Shown here one piece after another: positions 36,933 to 46,170 of a stretch of DNA of 64,000 nucleotides. This DNA is from Holdemania massiliensis AP2 (GTDB lineage Bacteria > Bacillota_I > Bacilli_A > Erysipelotrichales > Erysipelotrichaceae), in contig NZ_HE998568.1 of assembly GCF_000327285.1 (NCBI RefSeq), forward strand, positions 748,323-812,322. The letters are read 5' to 3'. The position numbers and the translations under genes are program-made. The notes beneath the pieces were generated by a model that saw only the letters and a program-made list of their open reading frames with translations, searched no databases and was not told the origin of the DNA. Each line of letters begins with the position of its first letter. Position 1 is the first letter of the stretch.

Positions 36933-36991
36933 AAAATTGATCTAGATTAACTAATTTAAGTTTTTTCTTATCTAAAATCGATCTAAATCAT
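36933..36991. repeat. Iteron-like TCTARATY copies upstream of the AlbA-like gene
   Basis: Three similar 9-10 bp motifs: TCTAGATTA (36941), TCTAAAATC (36971) and TCTAAATCA (36982), each after a GAT or TAT context. Two of them sit in the longer direct repeat AAAATTGATCTAGATTA / AAAATCGATCTAAATCA (36933, 36974). They lie upstream of the promoter at 37009. They may be regulator sites; no protein is assigned. Confidence 0.45.
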
Positions 36992-37008
36992 TTTTTATTG
37001 CTTAAATA

Positions 37009-37037
37009 TTGATTTATTCCCAAAAAAAGATTATGAT
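37009..37037 (+). promoter_or_regulatory. Promoter of the AlbA/Schlafen-like gene
   Basis: TTGATT (37009-37014) and TATGAT (37032-37037), 17-bp spacer, 24 bp before the ATG at 37062. Confidence 0.75.
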
Positions 37038-37061
37038 TCAAGAAGAAAGTGAGGAAATATT

Positions 37062-38531
37062 ATGCTGCCTAGTGAATTAACTGAGCTTGTCCAAAATATT
37101 GTTACTATGAAATGTGAACATCAAAACATTGAATTAAAACGAGCCAGTCAAGGAACGCCGGAGAAACTTTATGATACCTTGTCTAGTTTTTCAAATCAAA
37201 CCGGCGGCGGTATCATTCTTTTTGGAATTGATGAAAAAAATGATTTTGCTTTAACAGGCGTTTATGATGCTCAGGATTTACAAACGAAAGTCACAAATCA
37301 GGCGCTTCAAATGGAACCTGTTGTACGCCCTGTATTTACAGTTGCTAGTATCAATGGGAAAACCTTAGTCAGTGCAGAAATCGCAGAGTGTGATATTTTT
37401 GATAAACCTTGCTTTTACAAAGGTGCAGGACGTATCCGAGGTTCTTATATCCGCGTTGGGGAAGCGGATATGCCAATGACTGAATATGAAATTTATAGTT
37501 TTGAAGTTTTTAAAAGAAAAATCCAGGATGAATTACGGATTGTTGAACGTGCTGATTTCAATAGTTTTGATCCCAATTTATTACAGGAATATTTTATCTC
37601 ACTGCGGAAGGCAAAACCGAATTTAGCAAAACAATCCAACTCAAAAATTTTGCAGCTTCAGGGACTTGTTGATCATGATAAACCTACGGTTGCAGGTATA
37701 CTTCTTTTAGGTGAATACCCTCAAGCCTACTTTCCTCAGCTCAGTGTTACAGCCATGGTTATTGATGGTACTGAATTTGCAGAATTGGGAACCGGCGGAG
37801 AACGATTTATTGATAATCAAAGAATTGAAGGAACTTTAACACAAATGCTGGAGGATACTTTAGCTTTTATCCGCAGAAACACAAGAAACTCTACGATTAT
37901 CGACGACGACGGAACACGAGCAGATCGCTCAGAATATCCCATGATTGCCGTGCGTGAAATTATTCTTAATGCTTTAATCCACAGAGATTACAGCATTCAC
38001 ACCGATCATTCACCGATTCGAATCATACTCTATCGCGATCGTTTGGAAGTCGAAAATCCTGGTGGTCTGTATGGTCGCATTACAGTGGATGAATTAGGAA
38101 AAACGGCTGCTGATACCCGCAACCCATTTATAGCAAATGGCCTGGAAGTCATGCTGCAGACAGAAAACCGTTTTTCCGGTATTCCAACCATCATTAACGA
38201 AATGGAGCGGGCAAATCTCATGCCTCCTGTTTTTGAAAATCGCCGTGGTGTATTTAAAGTTACGCTTTACAACAAGCTAAGATCGTCCATTTCATCGGAA
38301 TCGCTTTTGGAGCAGAGTTCCATGCAGAAAATTTTACAATATTGTATTCAGCCGCGTAGTCGCGCAGAAATCACAAGACACCTAGGATTAAACAGTCCTT
38401 CCTATGTCACTGCAAAATATTTACGTCCGCTGATCCAAACGGGAAAATTGCAGCTGACGATTCCTAATTCACCGAAGAGTAAACATCAGAAATATATTAC
38501 TGTTCCACACAGCAAAAATACTTTTATTTAA
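37062..38531 (+). CDS. AlbA_2/Schlafen-type ATP-binding protein (RecG-related)
   Basis: 489 residues. The N-terminal AlbA_2 (Schlafen AAA_4) domain shows HQNIELKRAS, FSNQTGGGIILFGIDEK and GSYIRVGEADMPM. A C-terminal HATPase_c_4-like part contains REIILNALIHRDYS and RDRLEVENPGGLYG. A helical tail (EITRHLGLNSPSYVTAKYLRPL) resembles a winged helix. Such proteins are often called transcriptional regulators or RecG-like helicases; actual role unknown. It is AT-richer than its neighbours, with its own promoter, suggesting an accessory gene. Relatives turn up in defence islands, but nothing else here supports that. Confidence 0.85.
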   Translation: MLPSELTELVQNIVTMKCEHQNIELKRASQGTPEKLYDTLSSFSNQTGGGIILFGIDEKNDFALTGVYDAQDLQTKVTNQALQMEPVVRPVFTVASINGKTLVSAEIAECDIFDKPCFYKGAGRIRGSYIRVGEADMPMTEYEIYSFEVFKRKIQDELRIVERADFNSFDPNLLQEYFISLRKAKPNLAKQSNSKILQLQGLVDHDKPTVAGILLLGEYPQAYFPQLSVTAMVIDGTEFAELGTGGERFIDNQRIEGTLTQMLEDTLAFIRRNTRNSTIIDDDGTRADRSEYPMIAVREIILNALIHRDYSIHTDHSPIRIILYRDRLEVENPGGLYGRITVDELGKTAADTRNPFIANGLEVMLQTENRFSGIPTIINEMERANLMPPVFENRRGVFKVTLYNKLRSSISSESLLEQSSMQKILQYCIQPRSRAEITRHLGLNSPSYVTAKYLRPLIQTGKLQLTIPNSPKSKHQKYITVPHSKNTFI

Positions 38532-38687
38532 CAAATGCGATCTTTCTTTTCTCGATTTCACTTCAAACAAGACTGGGTTGATTCATTTTAAAACATACGC
38601 CATTTATGATATTTTAATCAGAGCTGCCTTTTTAGAAATTATGGCTTTTCTTACCAGAACTTTGATTGAAAACTTCAACATGCTCAA

Positions 38688-38714
38688 CAAAAAAACCTCG
38701 CAGCGAGGTTTTTT
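38688..38714. terminator. Terminator of the tandem-FMN reductase gene
   Basis: CCTCG/CGAGG stem (38696-38708) flanked by A6 and T6; works in either direction but serves the minus-strand gene ending at 38735. Confidence 0.8.
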
Positions 38715-38734
38715 CGTTTTTCAAATACACTTTA

Positions 38735-40864
38735 TTATTTTGCCATGCCGACAGCTGCCGCCGCTTTTCCACCTAAATAGCCGGAAACAAAGGTCCATGA
38801 CTGAGCCTGTCCACCCCATGGCGTATACGGTTTTCCTTCAATGTTTTCCACACCCATGGAATCTGTACCTACCGCAAAAAGATTGTCAATCGGCGTACCA
38901 TCCTGGCGCAGCACATTCATATTGACGTCGACATCCAATCCGCCGACCGTTCCGTAAGTATAACCGGAAACAATGACCGCATAGTAAGCCGTATCTTCCC
39001 CGCCCAGGGTTTGCGCAAGAACCGCCGCATCACAGCCGATCTGATCTGCCAGCGCTTGAATGGAATCGGCTTTCAGAACATTTTTATACTGCATTCCCAC
39101 TTCCAAAATGGTGTCTAAATCCGCAATCGGCTGGCCGACTTCAAAGCTGCCGCCCTGGCCCATAAACATGCTTGTTGCCGTGGCAAAATTATCCGTCAGT
39201 CCGGTGTTTTTGAAAGCTTCCATCTGATCCGCGGAATAAACGTTATAGTATTTATACTCCGGTATCATCGCTTCGGAAAGGGTTGGATCCAGGGCTTCTC
39301 CTTTGACGGTTACACTGGTTTCTCCTTTGACCAGAGCCAAAGCCGACAAAATAGCTTTCTGATCGGCTGTCAGATCATCGTTTTTGATCAGATTAGGAAC
39401 CTGCAGAATATGGATCATCGGATCAACGCCCATCATATACGTTGTTCCCCCGGCTGCCAGTCCCATCTGAATTCCTGTTCCATCATTGACTAGGGAAGCG
39501 ACCGTATTCGGCATAGCACCCCAGTTTTCCAGAACCATTTCTTCATTGCCGATATAACCGCCGGTTGCCAGAATGACGGTATCCCCATAAATTTCATAGG
39601 TCGTTCCATCGTAGGAAACAGCTTTGACGCCTGCAACCTGATCGTTGTCAAAAATCAGTTCCTCCGCTGTCAATTCCAGCTGATAACCATTTTTCTCATT
39701 CAGCGACACGGCTTTATCCATAGCCCGGTTAAACTGATTGGTCTTGGTTGGGCCAAAGATATTGGAAGTGCTGTTCTCACCGACGTACCGTGTCCAGAAC
39801 TGCGACCATTCCGGCTTCGCAAAGCTCATGATCATTCCCGCAAACTCAAAGCCGAACTGATCGATGTAATAGTCCAGATAAGTTCCGCTGTTATACACTG
39901 CTTCATGAATGATATCGGCCTTGTCTTCGGTTTCGACATAATCAATCCAGGTCTTGTAAACATCATCCGGATTGGCAAAGGCAACATCCTTGTAAGCCTC
40001 ATTGCGAGAATTGATTACCATCGGTCCGGTTGTCGTTGCGGACTGGCCGCCCAGTTTGGCGGTCGTTTCAATTCCGAAGACCGCAGCCCCGGATTCCGCT
40101 GCCGCGCAATAGGACAGAATTCCGGAACCGCCCAAACCGACAACAATGACATCATAGCCTTCCAGCTTCACCGTATCCTGTTTCTTCTCCACTGGGGTCT
40201 GCCATTGAGCCGGATCGCCGCCTGCTGCTGTGATCGCCTTAGCAACGGCATCCCGAATCGCATTGGAAGTGGCCGTCGCACCGCTGATGTTGTCAACGGC
40301 CAGACTCTGCGCTTCGATCATCCGCGGAATCAGCGTGTCAAAAGCGGTCTGCGCCATTTCCCCAGTTTCGCTTTCATGTTCTTCCGTAATCGTTACGGCT
40401 TTGATTTGATTTTGTTCAATCGTTACCTCAGCGCTGATCTGTCCTGTCCAGCTGTAGCCCGTACTCTTCACTGAATAGGTTCCATCTTTCAGATCCGCTT
40501 TCGCGGTTTCTTTTCCCTGCGCCTGATCCAGAGCCAGACCCACCGCGGTCTTAACCGCATTGCTGGTCACGGTTGCCCCGCTGACCGCGTCAATTTCCGC
40601 ACTGTTCGCCGATTTTACTGCAGCCGCTAATGTTTCCAAGGCCGCTCCGCCGATCGTCGGTGTTTCATCAGCACCTTCCAAAACGACATTCGTGATTGTC
40701 TGAGCGTCGGTAGTGATCGTTGCTGTGACTTTCCCGCCGAAACCCTGGGCTTCAGCACTGTAGGTTCCCGGTGTATATTTGCCGGTTTCTGTCTTCGGCG
40801 TCTGGCAGGCTGTCAAGGACAGCAGCAGAACCGCGCTAAGAAGCAGTGTTGTGATCTTCTTCAT
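38735..40864 (-). CDS. Secreted FAD reductase with two tandem FMN domains
   Basis: 709-residue exported lipoprotein (lipobox LTAC, Cys20). Two FMN-binding domains (about 30-115 and 128-210) each carry SGAT flavinylation motifs (Thr98 and Thr197). A FAD_binding_2 domain follows from YDVIVVGLGGSG (237-248) to the end. This doubles the flavin relay usually seen. No haem motif is present. The FAD part lacks the usual GxRFVNE-type segment of fumarate reductases, so the substrate is unlikely to be fumarate. The ATG at 40864 has GGAGG 5 bp before; a second ATG at 40867 is too close to it. Divergent from a LysR gene. Confidence 0.9.
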   Translation of the reverse strand: MKKITTLLLSAVLLLSLTACQTPKTETGKYTPGTYSAEAQGFGGKVTATITTDAQTITNVVLEGADETPTIGGAALETLAAAVKSANSAEIDAVSGATVTSNAVKTAVGLALDQAQGKETAKADLKDGTYSVKSTGYSWTGQISAEVTIEQNQIKAVTITEEHESETGEMAQTAFDTLIPRMIEAQSLAVDNISGATATSNAIRDAVAKAITAAGGDPAQWQTPVEKKQDTVKLEGYDVIVVGLGGSGILSYCAAAESGAAVFGIETTAKLGGQSATTTGPMVINSRNEAYKDVAFANPDDVYKTWIDYVETEDKADIIHEAVYNSGTYLDYYIDQFGFEFAGMIMSFAKPEWSQFWTRYVGENSTSNIFGPTKTNQFNRAMDKAVSLNEKNGYQLELTAEELIFDNDQVAGVKAVSYDGTTYEIYGDTVILATGGYIGNEEMVLENWGAMPNTVASLVNDGTGIQMGLAAGGTTYMMGVDPMIHILQVPNLIKNDDLTADQKAILSALALVKGETSVTVKGEALDPTLSEAMIPEYKYYNVYSADQMEAFKNTGLTDNFATATSMFMGQGGSFEVGQPIADLDTILEVGMQYKNVLKADSIQALADQIGCDAAVLAQTLGGEDTAYYAVIVSGYTYGTVGGLDVDVNMNVLRQDGTPIDNLFAVGTDSMGVENIEGKPYTPWGGQAQSWTFVSGYLGGKAAAAVGMAK

Positions 40865-40907
40865 CATTTCCTCCCCGTTTCTTCTCTGTTCGTTAGAAAC
40901 TGACTTC

Positions 40908-40936
40908 ATTGTATTTGATTTTATTTTCACATGCAA
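40908..40936 (-). promoter_or_regulatory. Promoter of the tandem-FMN reductase
   Basis: Minus strand TTGCAT (40931-40936) and TACAAT (40908-40913), 17-bp spacer, 44 bp before the ATG at 40864. Confidence 0.65.
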
Positions 40937-40957
40937 TCAACCTTTTTCTTCGCGACT

Positions 40958-41025
40958 GAAACTTTAAGTTTCACTCCAGGTTGACAAGCCGGGTTGTGAA
41001 TGCTTAACTTAAACCAGGAGTGAAA
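40958..41025. promoter_or_regulatory. Palindromes between LysR and reductase genes
   Basis: Three symmetrical elements: GAAACTTTAAGTTTC (40958-40972), TTGACAA-N6-TTGTGAA (40981-41000, one mismatch) and the separated pair TTTCACTCC (40969-40977) / GGAGTGAAA (41017-41025). The second covers the LysR promoter -35; the last overlaps the LysR ribosome site. This is the usual layout for LysR auto- and divergent control. Confidence 0.55.
40981..41009 (+). promoter_or_regulatory. Promoter of the LysR gene at 41030
   Basis: TTGACA (40981-40986) and TTAACT (41004-41009) with a 17-bp spacer and a TGC extension, 20 bp before the ATG. Confidence 0.65.
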
Positions 41026-41029
41026 TAAG

Positions 41030-41926
41030 ATGGAAATTCGACAAATGATTTATTTTAAAGAACTTGCAGCATGTCTTAGTCTTCCAGCTGCAGCTCGGGC
41101 TTTGTATATCACGCCCCAGGCCTTAAGCAAATCCATGCGTAATCTCGCCCAGGAGTTCAATACTGAAATTTTCTATCGAGAGCATGGCAAACTGTGTCTG
41201 ACAACCTTCGGTCAGGCGCTGCTGAAAGAAATTACCGTTCTGCTCGATCAGGTATCTGCCACGGAGGAGCGTTTAAACAATATGGCCAGTCAGGAGAACA
41301 GTCATCTCCGTGTTGCCTGCAGTCATGGAATTCTGCAGGGGAGCTTCTATGCCGTCTTCGATGATTTTAAACATCAGCATCCGGAAATTGAAATTGAATT
41401 TTTAGAATTGCCGGATATCTTTGCCGAACAAATGGTCGAACAGGAGGACTGTGATCTCGGTCTATCCATCAATCTGCCAAATAAACCGGAATTCTTTGAA
41501 ACCACCCGGCTGCAGCATTATCAATTATGCGCTGTCGTTCATCCCGAGCATCCGCTGGCAAAACAGAAAATAACGACATTAAAGGACTGTGCTCAGTATC
41601 CGCTGATCACCAAGAATCGGATCTTTAAAATCTGGCAGACTGTTGAACAGTGCGCTATGAAGCAGCACCTGCGTCTTTCTTATGCTCTGACCTCACCCAA
41701 TGAAATTGCCTGGAAACAATTAGTCCAGGACAATCAAGGGGTTGGAATTGGGACTACTTATTATCTGAACCCCAACCAGCCAGAGGAACTGCCTGCGATT
41801 CCTTTTGCCGAACCGGAACTGACATGGGATATCTGCCTGATCCGCCGCAAAGATCATTATTGTTCCCGCAGCTGTGATCTGTTGATTCAAGCCTTGAAGG
41901 AGGCACAAGATCCGGATATTCAGTAA
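41030..41926 (+). CDS. LysR-family transcriptional regulator
   Basis: 298 residues. The N-terminal winged helix (MEIRQMIYFKELAACLSLPAAARALYITPQALSKSMRNLAQEF) and a periplasmic-binding-like effector domain (PDIFAEQMVEQEDCDLGLSI, VVHPEHPLAKQK) are normal for the family. It is divergent from the tandem-FMN reductase, so it probably activates that gene in response to the acceptor or a related compound. Ribosome site AGGAGTGA overlaps a palindromic arm. Confidence 0.93.
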   Translation: MEIRQMIYFKELAACLSLPAAARALYITPQALSKSMRNLAQEFNTEIFYREHGKLCLTTFGQALLKEITVLLDQVSATEERLNNMASQENSHLRVACSHGILQGSFYAVFDDFKHQHPEIEIEFLELPDIFAEQMVEQEDCDLGLSINLPNKPEFFETTRLQHYQLCAVVHPEHPLAKQKITTLKDCAQYPLITKNRIFKIWQTVEQCAMKQHLRLSYALTSPNEIAWKQLVQDNQGVGIGTTYYLNPNQPEELPAIPFAEPELTWDICLIRRKDHYCSRSCDLLIQALKEAQDPDIQ

Positions 41927-42002
41927 ATTGCATTCGTACATCAGCGGTTTTGTTCAGTCAGTTTATTTTCTGATCAGGAGGATCGCAGACTTTTTTATAA
42001 AA

Positions 42003-42566
42003 TCAGAAGCTAATAAATTCGATGCTTTCAATGTTTTCTTCGATTTCAATCAGGACATATTGTCCTTCGCAGACAGCTCCAGGATTGATGATCATTTTGT
42101 TTTCAAAGCGTAAAAGCGCGGGCTTATGGGTATGTCCGCAAAGAATAAGATCTGCCCCACTGGAATAAACTTTATTTTTCATCGCAGACAAACTGTCTGT
42201 CATCGGATAATCATGCACACACAGAATACTGCAGGAATCCAATTTGAATTTCTTTTCCTTATTCCATTTTTGTATTGCCTTTAACGTGATTGGATTCATC
42301 TTGGCTTTAGCTTCTAATGCTTCCTGGCGACAGAGTGCATTCAGCGTGGAAACATCGTAATCCTCACATAACCACTCATCCGTATTTCCCATAATCCAGA
42401 CATCAGTATGCAGCTGAGTCAACAATTCCCAACACGCGTTCGGATCATCACCCTCTGTGAACAAATCCCCTAAAAACAGTATTTTATCTGCAGCTGAAAG
42501 CTTTCCGGCGATGGATCGGAGCTTTTCATCCTTTCCATGGACATCACTGAGAACGGCCAGTTTCAT
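42003..42566 (-). CDS. YfcE-like metallophosphoesterase
   Basis: 187-residue phosphodiesterase of the MPE superfamily. Metal-binding signatures are all visible: LSDVHG, FLGDLF, MGNTDEW, CVHDYP and CGHTHKP. Relatives hydrolyse phosphodiesters in vitro; natural substrates are unclear. The ATG at 42566 follows AGGAGG; an upstream in-frame start exists without support. Apparently a single-gene unit. Confidence 0.88.
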   Translation of the reverse strand: MKLAVLSDVHGKDEKLRSIAGKLSAADKILFLGDLFTEGDDPNACWELLTQLHTDVWIMGNTDEWLCEDYDVSTLNALCRQEALEAKAKMNPITLKAIQKWNKEKKFKLDSCSILCVHDYPMTDSLSAMKNKVYSSGADLILCGHTHKPALLRFENKMIINPGAVCEGQYVLIEIEENIESIEFISF

Positions 42567-42747
42567 TGACCTCGGCCTCCTTTTAGTTTCTTTGTATTCA
42601 GTGTAGCACAAATCTGAACTAGAGATTATCCCCAAATATTTAAAACGGATATTCGAGTCAAATATAATTTTATAAGTTCACTTCTTAGCTTCCTCGCCAA
42701 AAAAAAGTCCCTCTTTTGTGCAATTAACCAGAAACGCTTTCACTCAC

Positions 42748-42775
42748 TTGTAAATCTGTTCACATTTTTTATAAT
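42748..42775 (+). promoter_or_regulatory. Promoter of the C-terminal-FMN reductase gene
   Basis: TTGTAA (42748-42753) and TATAAT (42770-42775), 16-bp spacer, 57 bp before the ATG at 42833. Confidence 0.75.
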
Positions 42776-42832
42776 GAAGACACAGAAATGAGTTCCGGCC
42801 GGATTTCAAACTGTGAAGAAATGAGGGAAATA

Positions 42833-44800
42833 ATGAAAATGAACAGAAAACGCTCAGCACTCTGTCTATCTGCTTTCTTATTATGTTCGTTAATTACGGG
42901 CTGCGCTGTAAATCAGGGAAACAACGCAGTTCCTCCGCCTTCGCCGCAAACCGCGGACGCGGATGTCATCGTTGTGGGTGCGGGGCCGGCCGGCATGTCT
43001 GCCGCCTTAAGCGCTGTGGAAAATGGAGCTGAAAAAGTAATTTTGCTGGAGCGCCGCAATACAACCGGCGGCACTATGACAAATACCAGTGGTTCCATGA
43101 GCGGTGCAGATACGATTATTCAGCAGCTCGACGGTTATACGGAAGATTCCCCGGAACTGTATTACGAAGATATTGCGCATTTTGCACTGAACAACAGTGG
43201 CCGGCCTAATCTAGATATTATCTGGCTGTACGCCAACGAATCCAAAAATGTTGTAAACTGGCTATGGGAAAATGGACTAAACGATAATGAATACACAACC
43301 ATGCCGGATGGCAAGAAAACTGTTTTTGCCCCGGAACATGACCTTTATAATTATCCTCGGACCTATAAGCCGCTGCCGGATAATCCGGAAAAGTACCGCG
43401 CGGCCATCCATGAGGTCATGGATGAAATGCTGGCGCGGACGCCAGAAATTGAAATTCGCTTAAATACCCAAGGCATGAAGCTGATTCCTAACGAAAACGG
43501 GCATATTCTTGGGCTGGAAGTTCAGGATCTGACAAGCGGCGAAACAACGACGCTGCAGGCAGCCCGCGGTATTATTATGGCAACCGGCGATTTTGCCGGA
43601 AATCCGAAACTGATTTCCTACTACAAGGAAGGTCTGGACAGTGTGCTGACCGCAGGTCTGAAAGAATGCGACGGCAATGGTCTGCGCATGCTTCAGGAAG
43701 TAGGAGCCACGCTGACGTATAACATGGACCGCATGGCAACCCTAGCTGTAGGTCTGGAAAATCCGCTGGCCCCGGGTACCGGAAGAATTATGGATACTAA
43801 GGCAATGTATGCCGGCGGAATCAACGTCAATCAAAATGGCGAACGCTTTGTGGATGAAACACACCGCCAGCAGGTCGTCCGTGAACGGGCACTGGATGCC
43901 CAGCCAGGCAATGTTATGTATGAAATTTTCACCGATAAGATTCGCGATGATCTGTTAACGACCATCCATGCGCCGATGATGCAGGTCTACTTCATGAGTG
44001 ATGCTGGAAAAAGTTATGTGATCGAAGCGGATTCAATTGAGGAACTCGCTGGGAAGATCAATGTACCTGCCGACACTCTGAAAAAAACCATTGAAGATTA
44101 CAACGCCCATGTTGACAGTAAGGAACCTGATGAATTTGGACGTGAATTTGTATTGAATGATAATCTCTACAACGCTGCCATCAACAAAGTTGAAGGCGAT
44201 AAATACTACTGTGTTCCGATCAAATCTCTGCTGATCGCAACTTCAGGCGGCATTAAACCGAATGTCATGATGCAGCCGATGGATAAATTCGGCACTGCGA
44301 TTCCAGGCGTTTTTGTCGCCGGAGCCGTTTCCTCCTTCTGGGGCGGCGGTGCAATGAGCGGCACGGCCATTCTGGGCGCCAGTTTCATGGGCAGAGAAGC
44401 TGGAAAGAACGCGATGACGATAGACTATATCGAATCGTATAAAGTTCAGCCCGCTGATGACAGCATTCCTGCCGAGTACTTTACCGCAGATTCATCGCCA
44501 ACCGCTGTACAGCGCTATGATATGGAAAAAACCTTTAAGGATGGAACTTATGAAGCAACAGTGGACGGCCAGGATGGGCCGATGACGGTAGAGGTCATCA
44601 TCCAGGAAGGCAAAATCAAGGCGGTTACGGTTAAGGATCACAAAGAAACGGTGACCGTCGGCGGTCCGGCGTTAGAAACGCTGCCGGCTGCTATTGTTGA
44701 AGCCAATTCGATTAATATCGATGCCATTTCCGGCGCAACGCTGAGCAGTGAACGACTGTTCCAAGCTGTCGCTGCCTGCTTAGATGAAGCCTCGCAATAA
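42833..44800 (+). CDS. Secreted FAD reductase with C-terminal FMN domain
   Basis: 655-residue exported lipoprotein (lipobox ITGC, Cys24). The FAD domain starts at DVIVVGAGPAGMSA (44-57). The GINVNQNGERFVDE segment and GAMSGTAILGASFMGREAG near the end of the FAD part fit the flavocytochrome-c/FAD_binding_2 family. The FMN domain lies at the C terminus (about 575-655), with flavinylation motif SGAT (Thr636), the reverse of the order in the other two reductases. No haem motif. The start at 42833 has GAGGG 5 bp upstream; ATG at 42839 is an alternative. Substrate unknown. Confidence 0.9.
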   Translation: MKMNRKRSALCLSAFLLCSLITGCAVNQGNNAVPPPSPQTADADVIVVGAGPAGMSAALSAVENGAEKVILLERRNTTGGTMTNTSGSMSGADTIIQQLDGYTEDSPELYYEDIAHFALNNSGRPNLDIIWLYANESKNVVNWLWENGLNDNEYTTMPDGKKTVFAPEHDLYNYPRTYKPLPDNPEKYRAAIHEVMDEMLARTPEIEIRLNTQGMKLIPNENGHILGLEVQDLTSGETTTLQAARGIIMATGDFAGNPKLISYYKEGLDSVLTAGLKECDGNGLRMLQEVGATLTYNMDRMATLAVGLENPLAPGTGRIMDTKAMYAGGINVNQNGERFVDETHRQQVVRERALDAQPGNVMYEIFTDKIRDDLLTTIHAPMMQVYFMSDAGKSYVIEADSIEELAGKINVPADTLKKTIEDYNAHVDSKEPDEFGREFVLNDNLYNAAINKVEGDKYYCVPIKSLLIATSGGIKPNVMMQPMDKFGTAIPGVFVAGAVSSFWGGGAMSGTAILGASFMGREAGKNAMTIDYIESYKVQPADDSIPAEYFTADSSPTAVQRYDMEKTFKDGTYEATVDGQDGPMTVEVIIQEGKIKAVTVKDHKETVTVGGPALETLPAAIVEANSINIDAISGATLSSERLFQAVAACLDEASQ

Positions 44801-44832
44801 GATCATGAATTCTTAGTTCTAAAACTATGAAT

Positions 44833-44869
44833 AAAGGCCTCTGGTGTTGTATCCATCAGAAGCCTTTTT
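44833..44869 (+). terminator. Terminator of the C-terminal-FMN reductase gene
   Basis: AAAGGC-TCTG / CAGA-GCCTTTTT stem, 7-nt loop, five T. Confidence 0.75.
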
Positions 44870-44909
44870 CATTTGATTAGATTATCTGAGCAATAGAATT
44901 ATTTCATTT

Positions 44910-46115
44910 TCAGTGATCTAAATTCCGGCTGCGGAACTGATGCAGCTTATATAAAGCAAAGGAGAAATACAGTTTCAGCAAATCCTTGTTGACTTCCAAA
45001 TCAACGCCGAACAATTCGCGAATCCGTTTCATGCGGTAGACTAACGTGTTTTTGTGCATAAACATGGCTTCGCTGGCTTTTTGAAGATTAGCATCATTCA
45101 CAAGATAATACTGGATGGTTTTCAGATATTCTGTGCCGTTCTTTGCATCATAATCCAAAATTTCCTTGAAACTGACGGTCAGATAATTCTCCCACTGTTC
45201 AGGTTCGGCAAGATCGGCCACTGCATAAAACTTATAATCATCATAATTATGAATAGCTTGCTTGCGTTCAGCATAAACCGCAAATCTGGTCGTAGTTACG
45301 GCTTCCTGCACCATCCATTTCAGCTTCCATAAATCCTGAGCACAGTCGCTGACGCCATAAACGAAACCATACTGATCATGCAGCTGAATCAGAAACTGGG
45401 TCAGCGCTAAGGGAAGCTGCTCACCTTCACAAAGCAGAAAAACCCGGCCTCGGGCGCGAAAAATCCAGTCAACCTCCGGACGAGCGCGAAGCTGCGCTGT
45501 CATCACCGATTGAAACCGCGGATCATTTTCATATTCCGCGGAATGCACATGAATCACACGATATGGAAAAAAACGTGTCAGCGGACCTCCTGCAAGCCGT
45601 TTCTCCAAGGCGGAGGCATTCGCTATCCGATCATCAATTAAGTCATTAAAAACATAGACAGTTGGACGACGCTGATCCACTGCCGCCGTTTCCAGTTCCA
45701 GCATTCCGGCAATTGCACAGGCATCGGCAATGGTCCGAACCAGCTCCAAGTCCAGATTTTCTAAGCTGTATTCAACCTCCGGAATCATCAATGTACCAAT
45801 CCACCGATCATTCCAAATGGCTTTGCAGACAAGATGCCGCCGGCGAAAAGCTGGATTCTGACTGAGGAAGGGAATAGGATCGGCAATTTTATCCAAAGCC
45901 TTCTTGTTCAATTCGGCAGAATTGAGCTGAGCATGCATTCGATCTTGAACATCATCAGCAGGATAATTAACGGAAAAAGCCTGTGGCTGATGATCGTGAT
46001 CGGCAAACATAATCGGATTGTTCAGCAGCTGGGCCCCTTGATCCACCAGATCCTGCAGACGCTTCCCCTCTTTCAGCAAGGTAAGAAAAACGCGGGAAGG
46101 TATTGTTTTCTCCAT
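44910..46115 (-). CDS. PucR/CdaR-type transcriptional regulator
   Basis: 401 residues. The C-terminal PucR helix-turn-helix is clear (LKTIQYYLVNDANLQKASEAMFMHKNTLVYRMKRI). The N-terminal two-thirds is a GAF-like sensor of no specific signature. Such regulators respond to purine, sugar-acid or other small-molecule signals. It follows the DUF4438 gene by 55 bp on the same strand, so it is probably cotranscribed with it. Ribosome site GGAAAGGAG. Target genes are not evident; the neighbouring reductase at 42833 is one possibility. Confidence 0.9.
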   Translation of the reverse strand: MEKTIPSRVFLTLLKEGKRLQDLVDQGAQLLNNPIMFADHDHQPQAFSVNYPADDVQDRMHAQLNSAELNKKALDKIADPIPFLSQNPAFRRRHLVCKAIWNDRWIGTLMIPEVEYSLENLDLELVRTIADACAIAGMLELETAAVDQRRPTVYVFNDLIDDRIANASALEKRLAGGPLTRFFPYRVIHVHSAEYENDPRFQSVMTAQLRARPEVDWIFRARGRVFLLCEGEQLPLALTQFLIQLHDQYGFVYGVSDCAQDLWKLKWMVQEAVTTTRFAVYAERKQAIHNYDDYKFYAVADLAEPEQWENYLTVSFKEILDYDAKNGTEYLKTIQYYLVNDANLQKASEAMFMHKNTLVYRMKRIRELFGVDLEVNKDLLKLYFSFALYKLHQFRSRNLDH

Positions 46116-46138
46116 AAACTCTCCTTTCCTTCAGAAAG

Positions 46139-46162
46139 GCCGGTTCTCAATTGAAAACCGGC
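46139..46162. repeat. 24-bp near-perfect palindrome between DUF4438 and PucR genes
   Basis: Arms GCCGGTT and AACCGGC with a central TCAATTGA; one mismatched pair. No T-tract follows on the minus strand. Could be an operator or an mRNA processing stem inside the operon. Confidence 0.6.
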
Positions 46163-46170
46163 AGCTCTGT

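Noticed and set aside
46139..46162. Palindrome between DUF4438 and PucR genes as a terminator
   Set aside because: No T-tract follows on the minus strand, and the two genes look cotranscribed.
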